Shown: positions 1 through 6,567, counted from the stretch's first letter. The stretch: DNA of 8,598 nucleotides from AG-12 sp035531535 (GCA_035531535.1 DATKSV010000121.1:1-8598), one strand, 5' to 3'. Translations and numbers: made by a program. The notes: a model not told the origin generated them from the sequence alone.

Positions 1-1150
1 GATTGCTGTGATCGCGTCCGGGCGTCGAGCGCTGTCCCCAGCGCAAGAGTCCGGCGGTGGCGGCGTGTTCAGGCATCCCCAACTGGTCGGCCAGCCCGAA
101 GAGGCCCTCGGGGACGGCGACTCTGACCGGCATCTCCAGGATCTGGTGCACCGCCGCCGCGAAGCCCTGGAGCCGGGCGCAGCCCCCGGTGAGCACAACC
201 CGGCTGACCCCATCCTCCTGGTCGAGGACCTGGCCGATCAGGCGCGCCATCTCCCGGGCCCGAGGCTCGATCACCTCGGCAAGCCAGCGGCGCGGCACCT
301 CGTCAGCGCCGACGCCCCCCATGCCGACGACCGTCACCATCTCCTCGGGACGGATCTGCCCAGGATCACAGTGGCCGTGCCGGCGCTTGACGCTCTCAGC
401 CTCCTCGAGATCGCAGTGGAGTCCGGTGGCCAGGTCCTTGGTGACGTTCTGGCCCCCGACCGGGAGCACCAGGACTCGCTTGATGGTGCCGGCGCGGAAG
501 ATGGCGATGTCGGTCGTCCCACCACCCACGTCGACCACCGCCACCGAGCCCTCCAGCTCCCGATCACGGACCACGCCCTCGGCCGACGCGAGCGGCTGGG
601 CCACCACATCGTCGACACGCAACCCGGCTGCGTGGGCGCACTCGACCAGCGCCTCCAGATGGGCGGTGGAGGCCAGCACCAGCTCAGCGTCGACACCCAG
701 GCGACTTCCTGCCACGCCACGGGGGTCGCGCAGCTCCGCCATTTGGTCGACCGCGTAGGAGCGGGGTATCAGATGGACCACCTCGGTGCCATCCAGGTCA
801 GGCGCCTCCCTGGCCGCCTCCAGCACCCGGTTGAGGTCTCCGGTGCCGACCGCGCCGCTGCGCGAGGCCACCGAAACCACGGCCTGTCGCGACTGGCTCA
901 CCAGGTGCCGACCCCCGAGGGTCATCAGGGTCGATTCGATCTCCACGCCCGCCGCCCGTTCGGCCAGGTCCAAGGCCCGGCTGATCGACGCGGTGGCGGC
1001 ATCGGGGTCGACGACGACGCTCTTGCGCACCCCCGCCGACGGGGCCTCGCCGACGCCGAGGACGCGAAGTCGGCTGCCATCGTCGTCGGCGACGGCGCAG
1101 CGGACAGTCGAAGTCCCCAGATCGACGGCCACCAAGCGGCGACCGCTCAA
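1..1150 (-). CDS. ftsA: Cell division protein FtsA, C-terminus cut by the window edge
   Basis: Actin-like ATPase that anchors FtsZ filaments to the inner face of the membrane and recruits later divisome proteins. I read 383 codons from a TTG at 1150; FtsA is usually about 400-420 residues, so only the end, including the expected membrane-binding amphipathic helix, is missing. The phosphate-1 motif VAVDLGTST lies at residues 7-15. The FtsA-specific 1C domain follows at about 85-165 and contains IPRSYAVD near 128-135. Phosphate-2, VVDVGGGTTDIAIF, is at 205-218 and PVGGQNVTKDLA at 230-241. The adenosine motif VVLTGGCARL at 318-327 has Cys where Gly is common. Start choice: the frame is closed by a TGA near 1241, and TTG 1150 is the first usual start after it, with an AGG about 8 bases upstream; GTG 1132 is the alternative. 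It lies downstream of ftsQ on the same strand. Confidence 0.93.
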   Translation of the reverse strand, partial: MSGRRLVAVDLGTSTVRCAVADDDGSRLRVLGVGEAPSAGVRKSVVVDPDAATASISRALDLAERAAGVEIESTLMTLGGRHLVSQSRQAVVSVASRSGAVGTGDLNRVLEAAREAPDLDGTEVVHLIPRSYAVDQMAELRDPRGVAGSRLGVDAELVLASTAHLEALVECAHAAGLRVDDVVAQPLASAEGVVRDRELEGSVAVVDVGGGTTDIAIFRAGTIKRVLVLPVGGQNVTKDLATGLHCDLEEAESVKRRHGHCDPGQIRPEEMVTVVGMGGVGADEVPRRWLAEVIEPRAREMARLIGQVLDQEDGVSRVVLTGGCARLQGFAAAVHQILEMPVRVAVPEGLFGLADQLGMPEHAATAGLLRWGQRSTPGRDHSN

Positions 1151-1212
1151 ACTCGGAACCTGGCCGTGACGCCGCCTCTCAGGTGAGGCCCTTCCAGGAC
1201 GCAGTTGGTCAT
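1147..1212 (-). CDS. Possible 21-residue leader ORF overlapping the ftsA start
   Basis: An ATG at 1212 opens a 21-codon frame whose TGA (1149-1147) overlaps the proposed TTG start of ftsA (1150-1148) as TTGA. Such an overlap is the usual layout for translational coupling. A GGGGA-like purine run lies about 9 bases before the ATG, whereas the ftsA TTG itself has only a weak AGG. The predicted peptide (MTNCVLEGPHLRGGVTARFRV) resembles nothing I recognise. At this length the ORF can easily be chance. Confidence 0.2.
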   Translation of the reverse strand: MTNCVLEGPHLRGGVTARFRV

Positions 1213-1318
1213 CGGGCGTTTCCCCAATTCTTGGTTGTGAAGGCTGTCAGGAACGTCGGGTTGGGTCTTAACTCGGGCATCGGGGCCCCTGGGTCAACGG
1301 TCGCAGGTGACCGCCTGA

Positions 1319-1347
1319 AGTGTATCCGTAATGGGAGAGCAATACAA
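1319..1347 (-). promoter_or_regulatory. Possible secondary promoter for ftsA
   Basis: Reading the minus strand, a -35-like TTGTAT (1347-1342) is separated by exactly 17 bases from a -10-like TACACT (1324-1319). The match is moderate: 3 of 6 and 4 of 6 to the sigma-70 consensus. It lies in the unusually long ftsQ-ftsA gap and would start transcription near 1312, giving a leader of about 160 bases that contains the 21-residue mini-ORF. Read-through from ftsQ may also supply ftsA. Confidence 0.35.
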
Positions 1348-1355
1348 GCCCCAAA

Positions 1356-1371
1356 CCACATCATGTTGTGG
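1356..1371. repeat. Imperfect palindrome between ftsQ and ftsA
   Basis: CCACATCATGTTGTGG is a 16-base palindrome broken only by a T:T pair on each side of the central CATG. It is 40 bases after the ftsQ stop and 8 bases upstream of the proposed ftsA -35. On the minus strand it is followed by TTTGGGGCTTGTATT. It could be a weak terminator for ftsQ or an operator for the ftsA promoter; the sequence alone does not decide. Confidence 0.3.
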
Positions 1372-1411
1372 GTGACGCGGTCGCCAGGCACCGGGTTTTG
1401 GGTCCGCATCC

Positions 1412-2272
1412 TCAGGGACTGAGCACCACCTGGGAGGGGTCCTCCAGATAGATGGTCTTGATGGTGGTCGATTTCAGGTTGACCTTGGCGGCCAGGGCCC
1501 GCAGCGCCTCCAGTTTGGCGCCGATGGATCCGATCTGGGCGCTGGTCAGCGCCGGACCCAGATCCGCCACCCAACCCGCCGAGCTCTTGATCTCCAGCGA
1601 CCCGACCGGGCTGATTACGAACTGCGCCACGCTCACACCGTAAGCCGCCGGGAATGCCCGATAGAGGGCGGCCAGGGCGGCGGTCAGATTGGCCGGCAGA
1701 GCCACCCGCCCGGGCCCGGCGGCCGCGCCCTGGACCTGGTCGACCAGGGTGGGGACTGGGCTCAGGGTCGGAATCTGGGGCACCGGCCCTACCACCGCAC
1801 CACTTGCCGCCAGCAGTTCGCGGCGGCCGCCCCGCTGCAGGATCAGCACCGGCGGCAGTGGAGTCACCGCCATCACCAGGGTGCCGGGCCACCTGACCTT
1901 CACGCTGGCAGCGGCCACCCACGGCTGGGCGAGCAGGTTGGCGGTCATGCGCTCGGTGTTGAGCATGATCGTGCTCTCCCCCACCCGGGCCCCAGCCGCC
2001 GCCAGCAGCTGGCTCCGCGCCAGCACCGAACTTCCCTCCACCTCAACTCTCTGCACCTTGAGCCAGGGAAGGTTGAAGGCCGCCAGAGCTGCCACCAGCA
2101 CCAGGACCAAAGCCAGCGACCCGAGCCGGAGCGGCAGCACCAGCTCCCGCCAGGCGTCCAACCACCTTGGCCGCTTGGGCGCCGAGAGGCGGACCCGGCC
2201 GAAGAGTCGCTGCCGGGCGGCCAGCCGGGCGGCCCGGCGAGCCGCCGCCTGGCGGGCGATCTCCTCGACCAC
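1412..2272 (-). CDS. ftsQ: Cell division protein FtsQ/DivIB
   Basis: Bitopic membrane protein of the divisome core, which with FtsB/FtsL-type partners links early and late division proteins. From GTG 2272 it has 286 residues, close to the usual 260-280. A basic cytoplasmic tail (1-43) precedes one membrane helix at about 44-68 (PLRLGSLALVLVLVAALAAF). An outward-facing POTRA domain follows at about 70-138, starting KVQRVEVEGSSVLARSQLL and including NLLAQPWVAAASVKVRWPG. The beta domain runs to about 275 and includes PTLVD and an ending like TIYLEDPSQVVLSP. The start is uncertain. The frame stays open to 2848, and GTG 2272 has a GGGGGA run a few bases upstream. The only other usual start nearby is GTG 2521 (369 residues), with no ribosome-binding site. 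The arginine- and proline-rich stretch between about 2273 and 2460 still looks somewhat protein-like. ftsA follows on the same strand. Confidence 0.87.
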   Translation of the reverse strand: MVEEIARQAAARRAARLAARQRLFGRVRLSAPKRPRWLDAWRELVLPLRLGSLALVLVLVAALAAFNLPWLKVQRVEVEGSSVLARSQLLAAAGARVGESTIMLNTERMTANLLAQPWVAAASVKVRWPGTLVMAVTPLPPVLILQRGGRRELLAASGAVVGPVPQIPTLSPVPTLVDQVQGAAAGPGRVALPANLTAALAALYRAFPAAYGVSVAQFVISPVGSLEIKSSAGWVADLGPALTSAQIGSIGAKLEALRALAAKVNLKSTTIKTIYLEDPSQVVLSP

Positions 2273-2501
2273 GTCATCCCCCAGTTCGCTGCGGCGCCAC
2301 CCCCGAGTGGTCTGCGATCGATTGGACCGGCGTGGCGGAGGCTGCGGACGGTGGCCCCGCCGAGGGGCGCCCGGCTGCCATGCCTGGAACTCGTCGGGAA
2401 TTGCGGCACCGAACTGGCGGCGATCAGGCGGTTTGTGACGCGTCAGCGGTTCGATGGCTGCCCCTTGACTGAGACGTGTGGAAGGATGGGACCGCCCGCC
2501 G

Positions 2502-2519
2502 GTGGGGAGAGCACCCCAC
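2502..2519. repeat. Perfect hairpin upstream of ftsQ
   Basis: GTGGGG and CCCCAC form a 6-bp perfect stem around a 6-base loop (AGAGCA on the plus strand). It lies 230 bases upstream of the chosen ftsQ start, just downstream of the weak TGTACT element proposed as its -10. It may be part of the ftsQ leader or an operator. No T-run follows on either strand, so a classical terminator is unlikely. Confidence 0.3.
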
Positions 2520-2971
2520 ACTGGCAGTTCGACAGTACACGTTGACGCATCTCGGCGCGAAACGCAAGCCCCCGATCGGACCGGAGTGCCAGCGAATCTT
2601 GAGATGCTTCCGGAGAAGGCAGCCACCGCGGCGCTCCCAGGCGGGATCAGGGCAGAAGGTCGACGCGACAACCAGGGCCAGCAGCCCTTGCCAAATGCCA
2701 GTCGGCGGTGACCAGGGGCGCCTGGGCGGCCTCCGCCGGGGCAGGTGGCGGCATCGTGGACGGTCAGGTTGTGGCGCCACTGCCGACAGCGCGCGGCCCG
2801 GGGCCGATGGCTGGCGCGCCGGAGTGGCATCCACCTTATGTCTGCCAACGCCCGTGCGCCTCGCCTCTACTCAATCTAGCCGGCAGATGTTTGACGCCCC
2901 AAGACCGAGGGCAAGGCAGTGTCGGCGCCCCCAGCTGCCAACCCCCTCCCAGGGACTGGGGCCTGCGCTCG

Positions 2972-3000
2972 TTGACGCGTCTCAGCATCCCGACTACCAT
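2972..3000 (+). promoter_or_regulatory. Sigma-70-like promoter for the GntR regulator, probably leaderless
   Basis: TTGACG (2972-2977), exactly 17 bases, then TACCAT (2995-3000). The -35 matches the consensus at 5 of 6 positions and the -10 at 4 of 6. The expected transcription start, 6-9 bases past the -10, falls at about 3007-3010, and the ATG of the regulator is 3010-3012. No ribosome-binding site is present before that ATG. Together these indicate a leaderless mRNA. A 13-base inverted repeat ends 11 bases before the -35. Confidence 0.7.
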
Positions 3001-3009
3001 GACGCCCGC

Positions 3010-3711
3010 ATGCTCAATCACCGTGCCCTCGTCCGGGTGACGCGAGCCGACCAGGCCTACAACTCGCTGAAGCGGATGATCATCAGTGGTGAGCTACCGC
3101 CTGGGGCCGAATTCACCGAGATCCAGGCGGCGGAATTCCTCGGCACCGGGCGCACCCCGGTCCGGGAGGCGCTGGCCCGTTTGCGGAGTCGCCGCCTGAT
3201 CGTGGTGGCACCACCGCGCCGGTACGCGGTGGCGCCCATAACCGTGGGCGACGTACGAGACCTGTTTGAGGTCAGACGCCTGTTGGAAACCGAGGCGACC
3301 AAGCTCGCTGCGGGTCGCGCCGACGGCACGGACCTGCGCCGCCTGGATGCGGCCTGTTCAGAGGCCTACCAGCCTCAGGACCCCGACAGCATCAGTCGAT
3401 TCCTGCGCGCCAACACGGAATTTCATCTTACCGTCGCCCAGGCGTCAGGCAATCGCCGACTGGTTGAGCTGCTGGCGCCGATTCTGGACGAGATGGAGCG
3501 CCTGCTTCATCTCGGCCTCCGAGGAGCCGACCGGAGCGACGAAATCATCCATGAACATCGTCGTTTGATCGGAGCCCTGGAGGCCGGCGACCCCGCCACC
3601 GCCGCCCAAGAGGTCGCCGCCCAGCTGCACGACGCCCAGGCGATGGTGATGCGGGCCTTCGTCGGCGGAGCGCTGGACGGTGCCCCCTCCCCCCCTGCTC
3701 TGCTCGATTGA
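3010..3711 (+). CDS. GntR-family regulator, FadR/FCD subfamily
   Basis: DNA-binding transcription regulator of 233 residues, the usual size for the FadR branch. The winged helix-turn-helix occupies about 11-78: ADQAYNSLKRMIISGELPPG, then FLGTGRTPVREALARLRSRRLI, the typical GntR recognition-helix region, then a wing (APPRRYAVAP). The FCD ligand-binding domain spans about 84-215, with DLFEVRRLLETEA, FHLTVAQASGN and EHRRLIGALEAGD. The probable metal ligands are H139, H183 and H207; the usual Asp four residues before the first His is Asn135 here. Start: ATG 3010 is placed by the homology and lies where the promoter would begin transcription; the ATG at 2999 is in another frame. FCD proteins typically sense organic acids or related carboxylates. 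The target genes are unknown; ftsQ is divergent and the OsmC gene convergent, so autoregulation is the simplest guess. Confidence 0.93.
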   Translation: MLNHRALVRVTRADQAYNSLKRMIISGELPPGAEFTEIQAAEFLGTGRTPVREALARLRSRRLIVVAPPRRYAVAPITVGDVRDLFEVRRLLETEATKLAAGRADGTDLRRLDAACSEAYQPQDPDSISRFLRANTEFHLTVAQASGNRRLVELLAPILDEMERLLHLGLRGADRSDEIIHEHRRLIGALEAGDPATAAQEVAAQLHDAQAMVMRAFVGGALDGAPSPPALLD

Positions 3712-3744
3712 CCCAACCGGCGCAGAGGCCGGTACGGTCGGGCG

Positions 3745-3827
3745 TGCAGCCGCACTCGGCGCCCTCAACCGCCCCACGGAAACGCCACAGGAGCCCCCGG
3801 CGGGCTGCGCCCACGACCGCGGCTGCA
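3745..3827. terminator. Nested inverted repeats between convergent genes
   Basis: TGCAGCCGC (3745-3753) and GCGGCTGCA (3819-3827) form a perfect 9-bp inverted repeat. The 65 bases between them contain a smaller hairpin, AGCCC-CCGGC-GGGCT (3792-3806). The position, between the ends of the converging regulator and OsmC genes, suggests a two-way transcription end. There is no T-run on either side, so it would have to work as a GC-only hairpin or with Rho. Confidence 0.35.
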
Positions 3828-3876
3828 GATGAGCGCGCCTGACCGGTGGACTACGTCCCGGCGCTGGGGCGTGCCT

Positions 3877-4338
3877 TCAGGCCCCTTCCGCGGTCGCCTC
3901 GCTGGCGGCATCTGTCCGCACCAGTTGGAGTGAATGTTCAACCTCGACCGCCCGCTCCAGGGTCAGCTGCACGGTGCAGTAGCGCTCCACCGCCAGGGCC
4001 ACGGCCCGGGCCAGCGCCTCGGCTGACATCGGCCCCGTCCACGCCTGCTGCACCCGCAGTGACTGAAAGGCCCGGCCCGGAAGGCTGTCGTCTCGCAGCC
4101 CCGGTGTAACTGTGATATCCGCCGTCAGTTGGCGGTTCCGCTGCCTTTCCAGGATCGTGGCCACGTCGAGGGCGACGCACCCCGCCAGGGCCGCCATCAG
4201 CAGCTCGGTCGGCTGCCAGCCGTCGGCCTCCCCGCCGGGCCCGCCCACAATCCGCAGGCGGGCTCCGCTGGCGGAAACCGCGGCCAGATCCCCTTGCTCA
4301 GAACGTTCGACTCTTACCGCGCCGCTCTCCAGGCTCAA
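3877..4338 (-). CDS. OsmC-family protein, probable thiol peroxidase
   Basis: OsmC/Ohr-fold protein of 153 residues. Family members are small cytoplasmic dimers that reduce organic hydroperoxides with a pair of cysteines. Both are here: Cys54 in ELLMAALAGCVALDV and Cys121 in VERYCTVQLTL. The conserved Glu of the P-x-E-L-L motif is Glu45. The order of motifs and the AxxxERYCTV pattern look more like the YhfA-type OsmC branch than Ohr; substrate and branch are inference. The TTG start at 4338 is well supported by GGAGG at 4350-4346, 7 bases upstream, and gives the normal length. It lies 145 bases downstream of the peptide-binding lipoprotein on the same strand. No good promoter is visible in that gap, which instead holds an 18-bp palindrome, so it may be co-transcribed or controlled at the palindrome. 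Confidence 0.92.
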   Translation of the reverse strand: MSLESGAVRVERSEQGDLAAVSASGARLRIVGGPGGEADGWQPTELLMAALAGCVALDVATILERQRNRQLTADITVTPGLRDDSLPGRAFQSLRVQQAWTGPMSAEALARAVALAVERYCTVQLTLERAVEVEHSLQLVRTDAASEATAEGA

Positions 4339-4345
4339 CCCCCCA

Positions 4346-4350
4346 CCTCC
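4346..4350 (-). promoter_or_regulatory. Ribosome-binding site fixing a TTG start
   Basis: GGAGG followed by 7 bases (TGGGGGG) and TTG at 4338. This is the best ribosome-binding site in the window and decides the start of the OsmC-like gene despite the rare start codon. Confidence 0.75.
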
Positions 4351-4403
4351 GCCCTGCCAGGCGCGGCCCTGTCCAGGCTGGCAATCGAGCTGCCTTGAAT
4401 CGT

Positions 4404-4421
4404 CCGGCCAGCGCTGGCCGG
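4404..4421. repeat. Perfect 18-bp palindrome upstream of the OsmC-like gene
   Basis: CCGGCCAGCGCTGGCCGG reads the same on both strands without a mismatch. It is 65 bases before the OsmC TTG and 62 bases past the stop of the preceding lipoprotein gene. It could be an operator for a dimeric regulator, or in RNA a 7-bp stem with a GCGC loop that ends or processes the upstream transcript. No T-run follows on the minus strand, which weakens the intrinsic-terminator reading. Confidence 0.6.
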
Positions 4422-4483
4422 GAAGCGCAGCGCCAGGGGTTCCTCAGGCCGGACAGATGCCGCCCTCTCGCCTGCCGCTGACC

Positions 4484-6433
4484 TCACTTGCCCAGCCGGT
4501 ACAGTTGCGGGTAGAGCTCGTTGAAGATCCCCTGGGGCACCAGCCCTGAGAGAGTGCTCTTGTACATGGTGAGTTGCCCCGGTCCGTTGGGCATCCAAAC
4601 CACCGGGAGCTGCGTCGCCATGAGGTTTTCATACTTGAACAAGGCGGCAATCTCAGCGGCGTAGGTGGGCGCGGTGTGAGTCGCCAGAATCGCGGCGTCG
4701 GCGGCTGGCGATGAGAAGTCCCCGGCATTGCTACCGGCGCCGGTGGCGAAGAGGTTGCCCCCCGTCGGGAGGTAGTCGAGCAAGTATGTCCATCCCGGCC
4801 CGCCCCAATCGGCCAGTTGCCAGTTGTTGCAAGGAGTGGTAGCGCTGCAACCATTGAACGCGGTGCTGGTCACCTGGGCGGACGAGGTCTGAGACAGCCC
4901 GAGAGTGATCCCGGCCTGCGCCTTGAGGGTCGACTGGAGCGCCTGGAGTTCGTTGCTGAGGACAGTACTGCCGCTGGCGTACAGCATCGTGAAGGTGGCC
5001 GGCTGATTCGCCGCTATCCCCGGGCCGCACTCCCCCGCTCCCGAGCCGGGCCGGGCGCAGACGCTCACGCCCCCGGGCTTGACGGTCCAGCCATTGGCGG
5101 AAAGCAGCGCCACCGCGTGACTGGGGTCGTACGGGTAGACCTGACCTTTGGCCTCCAACGGGCTCACGTCGGCGTTGTGGGCTGGGAAGGTTGGCACCGG
5201 CCCGTTGGTCGGCGTGCCAATCCCCGCCATGAAGTCCTTGATGTACTGGGGCTGGTTTACCAACGACTGGAAGGCCTGCCTGAAGTAGAGCTGTTTGAAG
5301 ATGGGGCCAACCTTGGTGTTGGTGAAGTTGTAGGGAAAGTACACGAAGCCGAAGGCATACCAGGGACTGTAGCGATAGCCCTGTTGCTTCTCCAGCAAGG
5401 AGCGCTGGCCCAGATCCTGGACCGGGATGTAGCCGATGGTGAGGTTGCCGCTCCGCAGGGAGTTGAACTCGGCGGTGTCAGTTGTGAATGGCACCTCCAC
5501 GAAGGCGGCGATGGTCGGCTTGGGCGAGCCGGAGTAGGCCCGGTTGGGCACCATCTTCACATAGCCGCTGGTGGTGAACTGGCTGACCCGGAAGGGCCCG
5601 TCGACCACCTGCCAGAGCGGGTTGCTGTCATAGGTACTGACAGCTTGAGACTGCATGTTCAAGAACTGGGCGACCCCCAGGGCACCGCTGGTGGCCGTGC
5701 CCGGATTCGCAGGGACATACTGGGCGGGCGAAGTCTTGGGCAGCGCCGTCCGGGCTGCCGCCGAGGCGTCGTAGTTGCCCACCGCGCCGGTGCGGGACAG
5801 TCGGTCCCATGAGGCCTGCGGCATTGGCGAGATCTGGCTGAGCTCGTTGTAGCCGAACCAGGTGGGGTTGTAGGAGGCGTTCAAGTGAAACACCACGGAA
5901 TAGGTGCCGACCTGATGGTAGCTGACCACGTTCTGGGGAAAGGCTCCGGGAACCGCGCCGCCCCATCCCGGCCCGGGCGAGCTGCTGCTGCCGACCGCGG
6001 GCGCGTTGGGATCTGTGACGGCGCTGAGCAGGTTCATCCAGAAGACCACGTCCCGCCCGGTGATGGGAGCCCCGTTCGACCACACCCAGTGCTTGAGGGT
6101 GACCGTGACCACCGTGTTGTGGCTGGAGAAGACCGGCGGGTAGGCCAGGCTGAGCGTCCGGTTGAGCACCGGCTGGCCCTGCTGGCCGAACACGTACAGC
6201 GGTTGGTAGAGGATTTCCGAAAGGTCGGGGAGGTTCGCGTAGCTGAAGTAGGCACCGCTTGTCATGGGAAAGATGTAGTTGGGTGGAGAACTGGGCGCCT
6301 CCGCGAAGGTGACAGTCCCGCCGCCGCTGGTGGCGGGTGCGGTGGTGGTGCCTGAGCAGGCCGCCAAGAGCACGGCGAGAGCTGCTCCAAGGGCCGCCGT
6401 CCTTACGTATGCAAGTCGTCCGGCTGCGGTCAC
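4484..6433 (-). CDS. Oligopeptide/dipeptide-type solute-binding lipoprotein (SBP family 5)
   Basis: Extracytoplasmic binding component of a peptide-type ABC importer, 649 residues, slightly longer than the usual 500-600. A lipoprotein signal peptide is clear: Arg at 6 and 11, a hydrophobic core at 13-23 and lipobox LAAC with Cys26 as the lipidated residue. A Thr/Gly/Ala-rich linker runs to about 40. Family features follow: ILYQPLYVFG near 74-83, TLKHWVWSNGAPITGRDVVFWMNLL at 112-136, and VVDGPFRVSQFTTSGYVKMVPNRAY at 276-300. FKQLYFRQAFQSLVNQPQYI at 379-398 is the conserved R-x-A-x-x-x-x-x-N/D region. Four cysteines (459, 469, 529, 535) sit in short loops and may form disulfides. GTG 6433 is the only start giving a complete signal peptide; AGGAGG lies 11 bases upstream, slightly far. 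No permease or ATPase gene is adjacent, so its partner and ligand are unknown. Confidence 0.93.
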   Translation of the reverse strand: MTAAGRLAYVRTAALGAALAVLLAACSGTTTAPATSGGGTVTFAEAPSSPPNYIFPMTSGAYFSYANLPDLSEILYQPLYVFGQQGQPVLNRTLSLAYPPVFSSHNTVVTVTLKHWVWSNGAPITGRDVVFWMNLLSAVTDPNAPAVGSSSSPGPGWGGAVPGAFPQNVVSYHQVGTYSVVFHLNASYNPTWFGYNELSQISPMPQASWDRLSRTGAVGNYDASAAARTALPKTSPAQYVPANPGTATSGALGVAQFLNMQSQAVSTYDSNPLWQVVDGPFRVSQFTTSGYVKMVPNRAYSGSPKPTIAAFVEVPFTTDTAEFNSLRSGNLTIGYIPVQDLGQRSLLEKQQGYRYSPWYAFGFVYFPYNFTNTKVGPIFKQLYFRQAFQSLVNQPQYIKDFMAGIGTPTNGPVPTFPAHNADVSPLEAKGQVYPYDPSHAVALLSANGWTVKPGGVSVCARPGSGAGECGPGIAANQPATFTMLYASGSTVLSNELQALQSTLKAQAGITLGLSQTSSAQVTSTAFNGCSATTPCNNWQLADWGGPGWTYLLDYLPTGGNLFATGAGSNAGDFSSPAADAAILATHTAPTYAAEIAALFKYENLMATQLPVVWMPNGPGQLTMYKSTLSGLVPQGIFNELYPQLYRLGK

Positions 6434-6444
6434 GTTGATCCAAT

Positions 6445-6450
6445 CCTCCT
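6445..6450 (-). promoter_or_regulatory. Ribosome-binding site of the lipoprotein gene
   Basis: AGGAGG at 6450-6445, 11 bases from the GTG start. A TTG lies nearer, but its frame does not encode the lipoprotein, so the longer spacing has to be accepted. Confidence 0.6.
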
Positions 6451-6567
6451 AGGCGAAAGCGATGCCGACGCGTGGGAAAAGCTATCCCGGGTCGCCGGCG
6501 GGTCACAGCGGCTGCGCGGCGGTCTTTGGCCTTGGACCAGGGTAGCCGACAGCCCCTGGAACAGGCG

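Larger units (their letters stand above)
2273..3009. other. Long divergent gap between ftsQ and the GntR regulator
   Basis: No convincing gene is seen in these 737 bases. Open frames cross it on both strands, but their translations are arginine-, proline- and glycine-rich with no recognisable domain, as expected of stop-poor GC-rich DNA. About 190 bases next to ftsQ may encode an extended FtsQ N-terminus. The stretch holds a hairpin (2502-2519), three TGACGC(G/A)TC motifs (2436, 2543, 2973), an inverted repeat CCCAG-GGA-CTGGG (2948-2960) and a strong promoter toward the regulator. A clear ftsQ promoter was not found; a weak TTTCGC-17 bases-TGTACT arrangement on the minus strand near 2530-2560 is the best candidate. 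Confidence 0.6.

Noticed and set aside
8..1186. Long plus-strand open frame of 392 codons
   Set aside because: It is the antisense of ftsA; the minus-strand reading carries all FtsA motifs, while this translation has no domain and is His/Arg-rich.
2542..2570. TTGACG in the ftsQ-gntR gap as a second promoter
   Set aside because: No -10-like hexamer follows at 16-18 bases; kept only as part of the repeated motif.
2273..2848. Extension of FtsQ to 478 residues
   Set aside because: FtsQ is normally 260-290 residues, and the far upstream part looks random. Only the part up to about 2460 remains open as a question.
2476..3009. Upstream extension of the GntR regulator frame by 178 codons
   Set aside because: The extension does not look like protein, the DNA-binding domain begins right after ATG 3010, and the promoter lies inside the extension.
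4817..5812. Plus-strand open frame of 331 codons
   Set aside because: Antisense shadow of the solute-binding lipoprotein gene; no recognisable domain or ribosome-binding site.
6479..6506. Possible lipoprotein-gene promoter GTGACC-16 bases-TAGCTT on the minus strand
   Set aside because: The -10 matches at only 3 of 6 positions and the spacer is 16; too weak to annotate.
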